A stretch of 62,599 nt of DNA from Ruminococcus sp. (GCA_017523285.1 JAFWWU010000008.1:1-62599), one strand, 5' to 3'; shown: positions 50,802 to 59,615, numbered from the stretch's first letter. Numbers and translations: made by a program. The notes: generated by a model not told the origin, from the letters alone.

Positions 50802-53393
50802 TTAGAAACCTCTCTTTGCAAGCTCTTTCTTGAACTTAGCATCAATCTTTTCCTGTTTTTTGAGATTCTTGATGTCTGCTCTTGAAAGCGGTCTGTTCTC
50901 TTTGTTAGGTGCAGAGCTTCTTGGCTGCTGATTGTAATTCATCTTCGGCGGAGCTTTATATTCCTCAAACACAGGAGTTGAAGTATTTGAATCAATAATC
51001 TCCTGCTTTGTTCTTACATCTTCACCCATCTGAGAGAGTGCGCCTTCGATTGAATCAATAACAGGCATTGCAATTCCCTGCATATCAAAGATATTCTTGT
51101 TCTGCTGACCTCTTGACTTTGCAACAGCAGAAGCAACAGCATCAGGCATATTCTTCATCTTGCCCTCATCAACCTTTGAAAGATGAATCTGACTTGGCTG
51201 ATATGGTGCAGGCTGTACAGGCTGTGCCATTGGCGGAACAGGCTGAACTACAGGCTGTGCCATAGGCGCAGGCTGTGGAGCTATCGGCTGTGCAGGAGCA
51301 ACAGGTGCAGCAGCATTTGGATTAACTCCGAATGAAGCAAGATTTGGCTGCATATTCATCATAGGCATCTGTACAGGAGCAAAAAGCGGCTGACCGTTTG
51401 CGTCATATCCCATAAACTGCTGCTGTACATAAGCATATATCGGCTGTCCGTTTGCATCATATCCCATAATCTGCGGAACAGGAGCTGTAAACGGTACTGT
51501 CTGCTGTGGAACAGGATTTACTGCCTGATTTGCATTCGGTATAATAGGAGCACCCATCATAGTCTGTGCTTCTGACTGAGGCGCAACAGGCTGTACAGGT
51601 ACAGTCGGTACAACAGGAGCTGCCTGCATCGGCTGTGGAGCTGCCATCTGAGGAGCAACAAGCTCATCAGGGAATACAGGTGGTGTATATACATGAAGAT
51701 TTTCATTCTGTTCCTGCTTTGGAGCTTCATCAGCAAACGGTGTTGTATACTGATATTTATTTACTTCAGGTGAAGCATTTTCAACAGGCTGTGAAGATGT
51801 TGTTGTTACAGTTTCTTCTATAACAGTAGTAGGTGCAGGTGTTTCTTCAATTGCAGGAGCAACAGCTTCCTGAGCTACCGGTGCGATTTCTTCGATTACA
51901 GGAGCAGCAACTTCTTCAACTGTTGGTGCGATTTCTTCGATTACAGGAGCAACTGTTTCTTCAACTGCTGGAGCAATTTCCTCAATTACAGGAGCAACTG
52001 TTTCTTCAACTGCTGGAGCAATTTCCTCAATTACAGGAGCAACTGCTTCCTGAGCTACTGGTGCGATCTCTTCGATTACAGGAGCAACTGCTTCCTGAGC
52101 TACTGGTGCGATTTCCTCGATTACAGGAGCAACCGTTTCCTGAGCTATTGGTGCGATTTCCTCAACAGCAGGTGTATCTGCACTGAAAAGCTGATCTGCA
52201 ACTGTATCCCATGTAGGAACAGCTTCTTCAGCTACAGGAGCTAAATTCTCAATTTCTATAACATCATTATTTTCATAAGGATTTGTTGCCTTTGGCTCAT
52301 CACCGATAACCTCAGCTTCAGGTGCTGATGTATTCGGAACAGGAATTGAAAACTGTCTGAGCGCATCATCAATATCAAACGGCTTAGGTGCTTCGTTCTT
52401 AACCTCCTGAACAGGCTCAGGCTGAGCTACAGTCTGAGGTGCAGGAATAGAGAACTGTGCGAGTGCGTCATCGATATTTGTTGCCACATTCTTAGGCGGC
52501 TCAGGAATAAGTGTATCAGCAGGCTTGTTTGTAGGCGGAATTGCAAACTGTGCAAGTGCCGCATCAATATCAAACGGAGCATCCTTTTCAACCTTTGGTT
52601 CATCAAATGCATTATTCTGCGGTGCAGGAATAGCAAATTGTGAAAGAACATCATTGTTGACAGGAGCAGTATTCTGTACAGGTGCTGGCTGTTCCTGCGG
52701 AGCTTCCTGCTTCGGAATAGCAAACTGTGAGAGAATATCATCAACAGGTGCTGTATTCTGTACAGGCGCCGGCTGTGGCTGTGGAGCTTCCTGCTTTGGA
52801 ATAGCAAAGCTGTTCATAAAGTCATTATTTACAAAATTAGAATTATTAAATCCTGTCGGTGCAGGCTGTGGCTGAACAGGTGCAGGTGTCGGAGCAACTG
52901 ACGGTGCAGGTGCTGTATTCTGTACAGGTGACACAGGTGCAGGTGCAGGCGTAATAGGCTGTACTGCCGCAGGCATAGGCTGTGATGAAAAAGGCTCGCT
53001 CTTGTTTATTGTAGTTGTTGCTGTAACAGTAGGTCTTACAGACGGCATCGGAGCTGCTGTAGGACGTCTTGAGCCTGCATCAGGAAGATATGAATTTGAC
53101 TGTGTACCACCTAAAGGCACAATATTCTCGTCACCAAGACCTTTCTTGGCACGCATTTTCTCTTCCTTTATCATATTTTTCATTTCTTTTCTGTCAGCCT
53201 TGATCATTCTCTTAGCAAGAATCATCTTACACTTTTCACAGTTTATCTCATTAAGGTCTGACATAGCACCATTTGTTATGTAACGGGAAATATTTTCAGG
53301 CTTTGTAAGGTTGATACCACAGCCTGTTCTTCTCGGATTATCAGAGCCATGAACTTCATTACCTTTTATAGCTTTTATCAGTGTAATTTCCAT
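50802..53393 (-). CDS. Large Pro/Ala/Gln-rich repeat protein with zinc-binding-like N-terminal head
   Basis: An 863-residue protein of three parts. (a) Residues 1-80: a compact basic head with possible zinc ligands His15, Cys25, Cys52 and Cys55 (CEKC) and a Lys/Arg helix. (b) A long disordered middle with three repeat kinds: four to five short segments ending in QFAIP or QFSIP, about seven copies of a 15-residue unit (VAPVIEEIAPVAQEA), and two MGYDANGQP units. (c) A conserved-looking basic tail, LSRADIKNLKKQEKIDAKFK. No signal peptide or membrane helix. It may be a scaffold or phase-separating protein; no known family recognised. The short QF(A/S)IP units look like docking motifs. Confidence 0.8.
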   Translation of the reverse strand: MEITLIKAIKGNEVHGSDNPRRTGCGINLTKPENISRYITNGAMSDLNEINCEKCKMILAKRMIKADRKEMKNMIKEEKMRAKKGLGDENIVPLGGTQSNSYLPDAGSRRPTAAPMPSVRPTVTATTTINKSEPFSSQPMPAAVQPITPAPAPVSPVQNTAPAPSVAPTPAPVQPQPAPTGFNNSNFVNNDFMNSFAIPKQEAPQPQPAPVQNTAPVDDILSQFAIPKQEAPQEQPAPVQNTAPVNNDVLSQFAIPAPQNNAFDEPKVEKDAPFDIDAALAQFAIPPTNKPADTLIPEPPKNVATNIDDALAQFSIPAPQTVAQPEPVQEVKNEAPKPFDIDDALRQFSIPVPNTSAPEAEVIGDEPKATNPYENNDVIEIENLAPVAEEAVPTWDTVADQLFSADTPAVEEIAPIAQETVAPVIEEIAPVAQEAVAPVIEEIAPVAQEAVAPVIEEIAPAVEETVAPVIEEIAPAVEETVAPVIEEIAPTVEEVAAPVIEEIAPVAQEAVAPAIEETPAPTTVIEETVTTTSSQPVENASPEVNKYQYTTPFADEAPKQEQNENLHVYTPPVFPDELVAPQMAAPQPMQAAPVVPTVPVQPVAPQSEAQTMMGAPIIPNANQAVNPVPQQTVPFTAPVPQIMGYDANGQPIYAYVQQQFMGYDANGQPLFAPVQMPMMNMQPNLASFGVNPNAAAPVAPAQPIAPQPAPMAQPVVQPVPPMAQPVQPAPYQPSQIHLSKVDEGKMKNMPDAVASAVAKSRGQQNKNIFDMQGIAMPVIDSIEGALSQMGEDVRTKQEIIDSNTSTPVFEEYKAPPKMNYNQQPRSSAPNKENRPLSRADIKNLKKQEKIDAKFKKELAKRGF
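51845..52175 (-). repeat. 45-bp coding tandem repeats
   Basis: About seven 45-bp units coding for VAPVIEEIAPVAQEA and variants. Units differ by silent and conservative changes, so the array is not newly made, but it could still vary in copy number. Confidence 0.8.
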
Positions 53394-53514
53394 TTGTATC
53401 CTCCCAATTCAAAAAGCTTTGTATTTTTACGCCATAAGGCTTGCCGCAGAAACGGCTGAGAGCTTTCGGCGGACCTGACCCGCCTGATTCTCTGAAATAT
53501 ATCAGCACTGCCAC
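53394..53514 (-). promoter_or_regulatory. Structured leader of the Pro-rich protein gene
   Basis: From the predicted start near 53508 the leader is about 115 nt. It holds a GGCGG/CCGCC hairpin (loop GTCAGGT) and a GCCG/CGGC arm, then an AT-rich stretch and GGGAGG. No known riboswitch is recognised. Confidence 0.4.
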
Positions 53515-53542
53515 ATTATACTGAATGCACAAACTCTGTCTA
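53515..53542 (-). promoter_or_regulatory. Promoter of the Pro-rich protein gene
   Basis: On the minus strand: -35 TAGACA (53537-53542), 16-bp spacer, -10 TATAAT (53515-53520). Confidence 0.65.
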
Positions 53543-53744
53543 TAATAATCAGTCATTAATATCAGCGCTTGAAATCAGTACGCACATAAAAACGGCAACA
53601 CGCCATTAAAGCTTCTTGCCGAAATGATACACGAACTGAAATTTTTATAAGATATTTTTATTATACATTAAAAATTCAAAAAAATCAACACTTTGAAAGA
53701 AATAAATGCAGTTTTTTATACATTTTTTTAAATTTTATTAAAAA

Positions 53745-53958
53745 ACAACAAATTGTTAAGTGCTAAATCAAGCTGTTGATACTCTTATTCACAATTTGTG
53801 AATTTTCTATGAATTCTCGCTTGTTTCCTTTTTATCCCATTTTATTGAAGAAACAGACTTCCTCGTAAAATCTTGATAAAAAATAATCCACCTCCTCCAT
53901 TTGTGCATAATAGACAAATTCAACTTTGTTTCATTTAGCACTATTCCTAATAGTTTTT
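53745..53958 (-). ncRNA. Candidate 6S-like regulatory RNA
   Basis: A long imperfect hairpin of about 184-200 nt in an otherwise gene-free 754-bp gap (53394-54147). Pairing, on plus coordinates: outer AGTGCTAAAT (53759-53768) with ATTTAGCACT (53933-53942); GTTGA (53775-53779) with 53920-53924; CACAA (53790-53794) with 53901-53905; TTTTTATC (53829-53836) with 53875-53882; ATTTTA (53839-53844) with 53866-53871; GAAG (53847-53850) with 53858-53861. A large bubble lies between the CACAA and TTTTTATC stems. A closing stem, central bubble and terminal stem-loop is the 6S RNA plan. Minus strand is favoured (small hairpin on the 3' side of the bubble, T-run after), but the fold is symmetric and the strand is uncertain. 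The rest of the gap is AT-rich with no ORF. Confidence 0.45.
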
Positions 53959-54085
53959 CACCGTCTTATAGTTCATACAATTTATATTATATATCGTTTT
54001 CTTATATTTTTATGTGCAAATATAAGAATATCACGTTCATTTTCCCCTTTCATTTATTAAAAAATTAAAAACTGACAATTTGCTA

Positions 54086-54114
54086 TTGCATTATTTTTAA
54101 TTTTGTTGTATTAT
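54086..54114 (+). promoter_or_regulatory. Promoter of the GT2 gene
   Basis: -35 TTGCAT (54086-54091), 17-bp spacer, -10 TATTAT (54109-54114). Confidence 0.55.
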
Positions 54115-54147
54115 TAATATGTATTATTTTGTGTAAGGGGGAGTTTA

Positions 54148-55122
54148 ATGAAACTCATTTCCGTAGTTGTTCCCTGCTACAACGAAGAAGAGGTGCTTCC
54201 TCTTTTCTATGATGAGATTATAAAGGTCACAAATCAGATGAAACAGGAACATAATGAACTTGAATTTGAATTCCTGTTTATCGACGATGGCTCAAAAGAT
54301 AAAACTCTTGAAGGCTTCAGAAAACTTGCAGATACCGATAAAAGAGTAAGATATATTTCTTTCTCAAGAAATTTTGGAAAAGAAGCGGGTATGTTTGCAG
54401 GTCTTAAGAATGCAAAGGGTGATTATGTTGTTGTTATGGACGCTGATTTACAGCATCCGCCATCATTCCTTCCGAAAATGTATAATTACGTCAAGGACGG
54501 AGAATATGACTGTGCAACAACACGACGTGTAAGCCGTAAGGGTGAATCAAAGGTTCGTTCATGGTTTGCAAGAAAATTCTACAGCCTTATGAATAAGATT
54601 TCACAGACTGAAATCGTTGATGGCGCTCAGGATTTCCGTTTTATGACAAGACAAATGGTTGATTCCATACTTGAAATGAACGAATACAACCGTTTCTCAA
54701 AGGGAATATTCAGTTGGGTTGGTTTCAAAGTAAAATATATGGAATATGAAAACGTAGAAAGAGCCGCAGGCACTACCGCATGGTCTTTCTGGGGTCTTTT
54801 CAAATACTCGCTTGAAGGAATTATGGCTTTCTCAACAGCTCCGCTTGCTATTGCTTCTCTGCTCGGAGTCGTAAGCTGTGTATTTTCTTTCATTTGTGCG
54901 CTTGTTGTTATATTCAAGACGCTCATTTTCGGCGAGGACGTTTCGGGATTCCCTACTATTATGTGTGCAATCTTCCTTGTAGGCGGATTACAGCTTTTCT
55001 GCATAGGTATCCTTGGTCAGTATCTTGCCAAGGCTTACCTTGAAACAAAAGCCCGCCCTATATATATCGCAAGAGAAACAGACGAGATTTACAGAAGCAA
55101 AAAATCAGAATCCGCAGAATAA
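54148..55122 (+). CDS. GT2 family glycosyltransferase with C-terminal helices (GtrB/DPM1-like)
   Basis: A 324-residue glycosyltransferase. The N-terminal GT-A domain has VVVPCYNEEEVLPLFYDEI, FLFIDDGSKDKTLEGF and the DxD in VVMDADLQHPPSFLP. Two membrane helices near residues 230-255 and 268-292 anchor it. This plan transfers a sugar from UDP-sugar to undecaprenyl phosphate, for later use outside the cell. The site AAGGGGGAG precedes the ATG. It lies 21 nt before the WG-repeat gene start and is probably co-transcribed with it. Sugar unknown. Confidence 0.92.
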   Translation: MKLISVVVPCYNEEEVLPLFYDEIIKVTNQMKQEHNELEFEFLFIDDGSKDKTLEGFRKLADTDKRVRYISFSRNFGKEAGMFAGLKNAKGDYVVVMDADLQHPPSFLPKMYNYVKDGEYDCATTRRVSRKGESKVRSWFARKFYSLMNKISQTEIVDGAQDFRFMTRQMVDSILEMNEYNRFSKGIFSWVGFKVKYMEYENVERAAGTTAWSFWGLFKYSLEGIMAFSTAPLAIASLLGVVSCVFSFICALVVIFKTLIFGEDVSGFPTIMCAIFLVGGLQLFCIGILGQYLAKAYLETKARPIYIARETDEIYRSKKSESAE

Positions 55123-55143
55123 TTTCAGGAGGTGCAGAAATCA

Positions 55144-56196
55144 TTGAATAAGCATATAAAGCTCTTGGTTTCTGTGCTTTTTATCGTTATTATAATGCTG
55201 ACTTTCGGTCTTTCAAGGTTTTATTTTGACGTTTCAAAAAACACAGGAACAGTCAAAGAACCTACCGAAATCGTCAGATACGGACCAAAAGACGCTTCAG
55301 ATAATAAGATTTTCCAGAGTGACAATGATTTATATGGAATTGTCGATGCAAATGACAGAATTATAATAAGTCCACAATGGAATTCGCTTGAATTTGCCGA
55401 AAACATTTTCTGTATTGCTTCAAAAAAAATAAACAATCAGCTGCTTACAGGCTGTATTGATTATGAAGAAAATATAGTTGTTCCTTTTGTATATAAATCG
55501 ATTGAACCTAAGAAAATCGGCGATGTAAATGTATATACCGCTGTTGTGAGGGAAGATAATGAAACAATCCTTTACAACAATTCATTCAAGCCATTGCTCA
55601 ATCGTGCATGGGAAGCGGTTAATTTCAAGGATAACAGAATTATTTTTTCCGATAACAACAATAAATTTACATATACACTTACAGAAAAAGATTTTATATT
55701 CAGTGAAGCAATTGTAAATGATACTATTCTTAATACAGATTTGCATCTCGTTCTTTCAAGCAAGGTTATGCTTTCAAAGCTTACTCCCGATATGATTGAA
55801 AAGGCAATAAACTGCTTTGCGGCTTATTCGGCTTATGCATTTAGCAACGATTTCTCATTTATTTCAGATACTGACAGCAATTCCGTTTCGTCAGCTTATA
55901 TGCTTTTTTCACCTCAGTCATCGGTTTATCTCGGTGCTTCACTTAAGGAGATAAATGAAATCTCAATGTACAATCTTAAGGAAGCAGACGGAACGCAGTT
56001 CCTTTATGTATCCGCTAATGTAAAAGCCGATATCGAATACAGCGAAAACGAAGCTGTTCTTACCGCTGAACGAGAATACACGCTGAAATCAAAATTCAGA
56101 TATCTCGATACGGGAATTTTTATGCTTTCGGGAACTATTGACGATATGACGTTTTTACCTGATATAACTGAAACCGAAACTATTCCCGAAGAATAA
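55144..56196 (+). CDS. Membrane-anchored WG-repeat-like protein, unknown function
   Basis: About 350 residues. One N-terminal membrane helix (residues 6-28), then an extracellular part. The first half shows two WG/KWG-like beta units (LYGIVDANDRIIISPQWNSL and LLTGCIDYEENIVVPFVYKS), suggesting a small beta-propeller-like stretch. The second half is not recognised. The start is TTG at 55144, after AGGAGG; a GTG at 55132 coincides with the site. Pairing with a GT2 gene suggests an envelope role, which is inferred only. Confidence 0.7.
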   Translation: MNKHIKLLVSVLFIVIIMLTFGLSRFYFDVSKNTGTVKEPTEIVRYGPKDASDNKIFQSDNDLYGIVDANDRIIISPQWNSLEFAENIFCIASKKINNQLLTGCIDYEENIVVPFVYKSIEPKKIGDVNVYTAVVREDNETILYNNSFKPLLNRAWEAVNFKDNRIIFSDNNNKFTYTLTEKDFIFSEAIVNDTILNTDLHLVLSSKVMLSKLTPDMIEKAINCFAAYSAYAFSNDFSFISDTDSNSVSSAYMLFSPQSSVYLGASLKEINEISMYNLKEADGTQFLYVSANVKADIEYSENEAVLTAEREYTLKSKFRYLDTGIFMLSGTIDDMTFLPDITETETIPEE

Positions 56197-56262
56197 TAAT
56201 GTTATATCATATACTATTTATATAATATATTAATTGCGTTAATTCGCAGATTGGAGTTTTTT

Positions 56263-56763
56263 ATGTCTAAAAAAGTTGCCATCATCATGGGAAGCGACAG
56301 TGATTTTCCTGTTGTAAAGTCTGCACTTACTGAGCTTAAGGCTTACGGTATTCCTTTTGAATGTCGTGTTATGAGTGCTCACAGAACACCTGCTGAGGCT
56401 TGTGAATTCGCCGCAGCCGCAAAAGATAACGGCTTTGGTGTTATTATATGTGCCGCAGGTATGGCTGCACATCTCGCAGGCGTTATCGCAGGTCACACAA
56501 CTCTCCCTGTCATCGGTATTCCTATGAAGTCATCTGTTCTTGACGGTATGGATGCTCTTCTTTCTACCGTTATGATGCCACCCGGAGTTCCTGTTGCAAC
56601 AGTAGGTATCAACGGTGCTAAGAATGCCGCTATACTCGCAGCTCAGATTCTTGCGGTTTCAGATGAAGCACTCGCTGAAAAACTTGCTGAAAACAAAAAG
56701 GCTATGGCTGCTGCTGTTATTGAAAAAGATGCTAAACTCCAGCAGGAAATTGCTGAAATATAA
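56263..56763 (+). CDS. purE: N5-carboxyaminoimidazole ribonucleotide mutase
   Basis: Class I PurE (166 residues), catalysing N5-CAIR to CAIR in purine synthesis. Motifs: IIMGSDSDFPV, VMSAHRTPAEA with the catalytic His, and CAAGMAAHLAGVIAGHTTLP. The start is the ATG at 56263, after TTGGAG; the frame opens upstream at 56251. First gene of the purine run. No purine riboswitch is visible ahead of it, and the -10 candidate TATAAT (56221-56226) lacks a clear -35. Its TAA overlaps the next ATG by one base. Confidence 0.96.
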   Translation: MSKKVAIIMGSDSDFPVVKSALTELKAYGIPFECRVMSAHRTPAEACEFAAAAKDNGFGVIICAAGMAAHLAGVIAGHTTLPVIGIPMKSSVLDGMDALLSTVMMPPGVPVATVGINGAKNAAILAAQILAVSDEALAEKLAENKKAMAAAVIEKDAKLQQEIAEI

Positions 56764-57413
56764 TGCATTCATATAACACGCTTATTTTTGACCTTGACGG
56801 AACACTGACCGATTCTGCTCCGGGCATACTCAACTGCTACCGACATACTCTGAGCGTTATGGGCTTTGATGAACCTGATAATATAATGAGTGTACTCGGT
56901 CCACCGCTTTATGATTCTTTTGCACAGCTGTGCGGTATGAATGAGGCGCAGGTTAATGAGGCTGTGCGTATTTATCGCACACGTTACGCAGATACAGGAC
57001 TTTATGAGAATAACGTTTACAGCGGTATTCCCGAAATGCTCCGACAGCTAAAAAATAACGGAAAAAGGCTTCTTGTCGCTACAAGCAAGCCAGAGGTGTT
57101 TGCAATAAAAATACTCGAAAGATTCAGACTTGCTGAATACTTCGATGTAATCGGCGGAGCCGATATAAACGGAAGCCGCAATGAAAAGTGTGAAGTCATT
57201 GAATATGTACTCGACCGTGCAGGTATATCTGACCGAAACGGCATACTCATGATCGGCGACCGCTATCATGATATAAACGGTGCAAAAAAATGTGGTGTAC
57301 CATGCATGGCTGTCCTCTGGGGCTATGGAAGCTATGAGGAATTAACACAGCATGGTGCCGAAATAATTGCCAATACGCCGCAGGAAGCTGCGGATATTAT
57401 AATAAACCCATAA
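56763..57413 (+). CDS. HAD hydrolase, phosphoglycolate-phosphatase-like
   Basis: A 216-residue HAD-superfamily phosphatase. Motif I is LIFDLDGTLTDSAPGIL, motif II contains VATSKPEV and motif IV is GDRYHDINGAKKCG. A helical cap (residues about 20-85) places it near Gph and PpaX. It overlaps purE by one base (TAATG), so it is part of the purine operon. In that place it could dephosphorylate a nucleotide or a side product. The natural substrate cannot be read from sequence. Confidence 0.88.
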   Translation: MHSYNTLIFDLDGTLTDSAPGILNCYRHTLSVMGFDEPDNIMSVLGPPLYDSFAQLCGMNEAQVNEAVRIYRTRYADTGLYENNVYSGIPEMLRQLKNNGKRLLVATSKPEVFAIKILERFRLAEYFDVIGGADINGSRNEKCEVIEYVLDRAGISDRNGILMIGDRYHDINGAKKCGVPCMAVLWGYGSYEELTQHGAEIIANTPQEAADIIINP

Positions 57414-57456
57414 ATGTCTTATGGACATATAAATAATTCTCAGGAGGAATTTTAAA

Positions 57457-58176
57457 ATGGAAAACATTGTAAAACAGGAACAACTTTACGAAGGCAAGGC
57501 TAAGAAGGTTTACGCTACAAACGACCCTAATCTCGTAATTGTTGATTACAAGGATGACGCTACAGCTTTCAACGGCGAAAAGAAAGGTACTATCGCCGGT
57601 AAAGGCTCTATCAATAACAGAATGACTAACTATATGTTCGGACTCCTCGAAAAAGCAGGCGTTCCTACACATCTTGTAAAAGAAATCAACGACCGTGAAA
57701 CAATCGTTAAGAAGGTTGAAATCGTTCCACTCGAAGTTATCGTAAGAAACGTTGCTGCAGGCAGCTTCTCAAAGAAGCTCGGTATCGAAGAAGGTACACC
57801 ACTCAAGCAGCCAACACTCGAATTCAGCTACAAGAACGATGACCTCGGTGATCCATTCATCAACGATTACTATGCTCTTGGTTTAGGTCTTGCTACTAAG
57901 GAAGAAATTGATACAATCTCAAAGTATGCATTTATGGTAAATGACTTTATGGTTGATTTCTTCAAGAAGCTCAACATCGACCTCATCGACTTCAAGATTG
58001 AATTCGGCAGAACTTCAGACGGTACAATTATCCTTGCTGACGAAATTTCTCCTGATACTTGCCGTTTCTGGGACAGCACAACTCACGAAAAGCTTGATAA
58101 GGACCGTTTCCGCAGAGATATGGGCAACGTAGAAGAAGCTTATCAGGAAATTATGAAACGCCTTTTAGGTGAATAA
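57457..58176 (+). CDS. purC: Phosphoribosylaminoimidazole-succinocarboxamide synthase
   Basis: SAICAR synthase of 239 residues: joins CAIR and aspartate using ATP. Signatures are [13 protein letters not shown], the ATP/substrate region [17 protein letters not shown] and [17 protein letters not shown]; the C-terminus has [21 protein letters not shown] precedes the ATG. Next step after PurE, consistent with order in the operon. Assignment secure. Confidence 0.97.
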   Translation: MENIVKQEQLYEGKAKKVYATNDPNLVIVDYKDDATAFNGEKKGTIAGKGSINNRMTNYMFGLLEKAGVPTHLVKEINDRETIVKKVEIVPLEVIVRNVAAGSFSKKLGIEEGTPLKQPTLEFSYKNDDLGDPFINDYYALGLGLATKEEIDTISKYAFMVNDFMVDFFKKLNIDLIDFKIEFGRTSDGTIILADEISPDTCRFWDSTTHEKLDKDRFRRDMGNVEEAYQEIMKRLLGE

Positions 58177-58190
58177 GGAGATTTGTTAGT

Positions 58191-59615
58191 ATGGGTGGAT
58201 TTTTTGGAGCAGCTTCGAAAAACGACTGTATAGCAGACGTATTTTTCGGAACTGACTATCATTCACATCTCGGCACAAGAAGAGGCGGTATGACCGCTTA
58301 TTCAGATGATAAGGGATTCCAGAGAAGTATTCACAGTATAGAAAATTCTCCTTTCAGAACAAAATTTGAAAACGATATTGAATCAATGGCAGGCGGACTC
58401 TGTATCGGTTGTATAAGCGATACAGACCCTCAGCCGATTATGGTGCGTTCAAAGCTCGGACTTTACGCTGTTTGTACTATCGGTGTTATCAATAACGCAA
58501 GAGAGCTTGAAGATGAGCTTCTCTCAAATGGCTGTGCAAGCTTTGAAACAATGAGCAGCGGTAAAATCAATTCCAGCGACCTTGTAGGCGCTCTTATTGC
58601 TCAGAAAAGCTCTTTCACAGAGGGTATTAAATACGCTCAGGAAAAAATCGTAGGTACAGTTTCACTTCTCATACTCACTAAGGACTGCATTATTGCTGCC
58701 CGTGACAATATGGGTAAGCTTCCTATTCTGATAGGTAAAAGAGATGACGGCTACTGTCTTTCATTTGAATCATTTGCTTATCAAAAGCTCGGATACGAAA
58801 CATGCTATGAGCTTGGTTCAGGCGAAATCGTGAAGATTACTTCTGACGGCTATGAAATCCTTGCTGAAAAAAATAATAATATGAGCATCTGCTCATTCCT
58901 CTGGACATATTACGGATATCCTAACTCTGTTTATGAGGGTGTTACAGTTGAAACAATGAGAACACGCAACGGTGAGATTATGGCTGAATTCGATATGAAG
59001 AACGGCACTCTCCCCGATGTAGACTATATCTGCGGAATTCCTGATTCAGGCGTTCCTCACGCTATCGGCTATGCAAACAAAAGCGGTATACCGTTTGCTC
59101 GTCCATTTATAAAGTATACTCCTACATGGCCGAGAAGCTTTATGCCTTCAAACCAGTCAATGCGTAATCAGGTTGCAAAGATGAAGCTTATCCCTGTACA
59201 CGAACTTATCGAGGGTAAAAAGCTCCTCTTTGTCGATGACAGTATCGTAAGAGGAACTCAGCTTCGTGAAACAGTAGAATTCCTCTATGCAAACGGTGCT
59301 AAGGAAATCCACATGCGTTCAGCTTGTCCGCCGATTATGTACAGCTGTAAATATCTGAACTTCTCAAGAAGTACCTCAGAGCTTGAGCTTATCGCAAGAA
59401 AGATTATTGATGAATTTGAAGGTGCAGAAGGTGTTAAGTATATCGCTGAATACAGTGATACAACAACTGAAAGAGGCAAAAAGCTCAGAGATGAAATCTG
59501 TAAGCGTCTTAAGCTTACATCCCTTGAATTCCAGACTCTTGAAGGCTCGGTAAATGCTATTGGTCTGAAAAAATGCGATCTCTGCACATATTGCTGGGAC
59601 GGCTGTGAGGATTAA
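58191..59615 (+). CDS. PurF-like amidophosphoribosyltransferase lacking the nucleophilic cysteine
   Basis: A 474-residue PurF homologue. The N-terminal Ntn glutaminase part should begin MCGI with a catalytic Cys, but here it begins MGGFFGAASK: Gly replaces Cys. Other glutaminase marks remain (GTDYHSHLGTRRGG, GLCIGCISDTDPQ), so the fold is kept. The C-terminal phosphoribosyltransferase has a PRPP loop LLFVDDSIVRGTQ. The C-terminal CDLCTYCWDGC may hold an iron-sulfur cluster. Without the Cys it cannot use glutamine; it may use ammonia or act as a regulatory paralogue. Similar MGGFFG-type proteins occur in Clostridia to my knowledge. Symbol left empty because function is uncertain. Confidence 0.88.
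   Translation: MGGFFGAASKNDCIADVFFGTDYHSHLGTRRGGMTAYSDDKGFQRSIHSIENSPFRTKFENDIESMAGGLCIGCISDTDPQPIMVRSKLGLYAVCTIGVINNARELEDELLSNGCASFETMSSGKINSSDLVGALIAQKSSFTEGIKYAQEKIVGTVSLLILTKDCIIAARDNMGKLPILIGKRDDGYCLSFESFAYQKLGYETCYELGSGEIVKITSDGYEILAEKNNNMSICSFLWTYYGYPNSVYEGVTVETMRTRNGEIMAEFDMKNGTLPDVDYICGIPDSGVPHAIGYANKSGIPFARPFIKYTPTWPRSFMPSNQSMRNQVAKMKLIPVHELIEGKKLLFVDDSIVRGTQLRETVEFLYANGAKEIHMRSACPPIMYSCKYLNFSRSTSELELIARKIIDEFEGAEGVKYIAEYSDTTTERGKKLRDEICKRLKLTSLEFQTLEGSVNAIGLKKCDLCTYCWDGCED

Noticed and set aside
51845-52175. CRISPR-like spaced repeats
   Set aside because: Units are contiguous, in frame, coding and lack unique spacers; no cas genes.
51833-52186. Plus-strand open frame rich in Gln/Leu opposite the repeat protein
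   Set aside because: It is the antisense of the 45-bp repeat coding region, without its own ribosome-binding site.
53455-53490. SRP RNA-like GGGTCAGGTCC on the minus strand
   Set aside because: The GGAA tetraloop and AGCAGCC partner strand are absent; the segment instead forms a simple GGCGG/CCGCC hairpin in a leader.
53440-53500. TPP riboswitch-like strings (GGCTGAGAG and GGACCTGA) on the plus strand
   Set aside because: The downstream TAAT-CCAGCG-AGGGA block is missing and no thiamine gene follows; likely chance.
53883-53905. Small ORF behind GGAGGAGGTGG on the minus strand
   Set aside because: Frames after this purine run are very short and the start codon lies before or inside it; the segment fits better as the bubble of a folded RNA.
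56197-56262. Purine riboswitch before purE
   Set aside because: The gap is only 66 nt and has no aptamer-like three-way junction or conserved loops.
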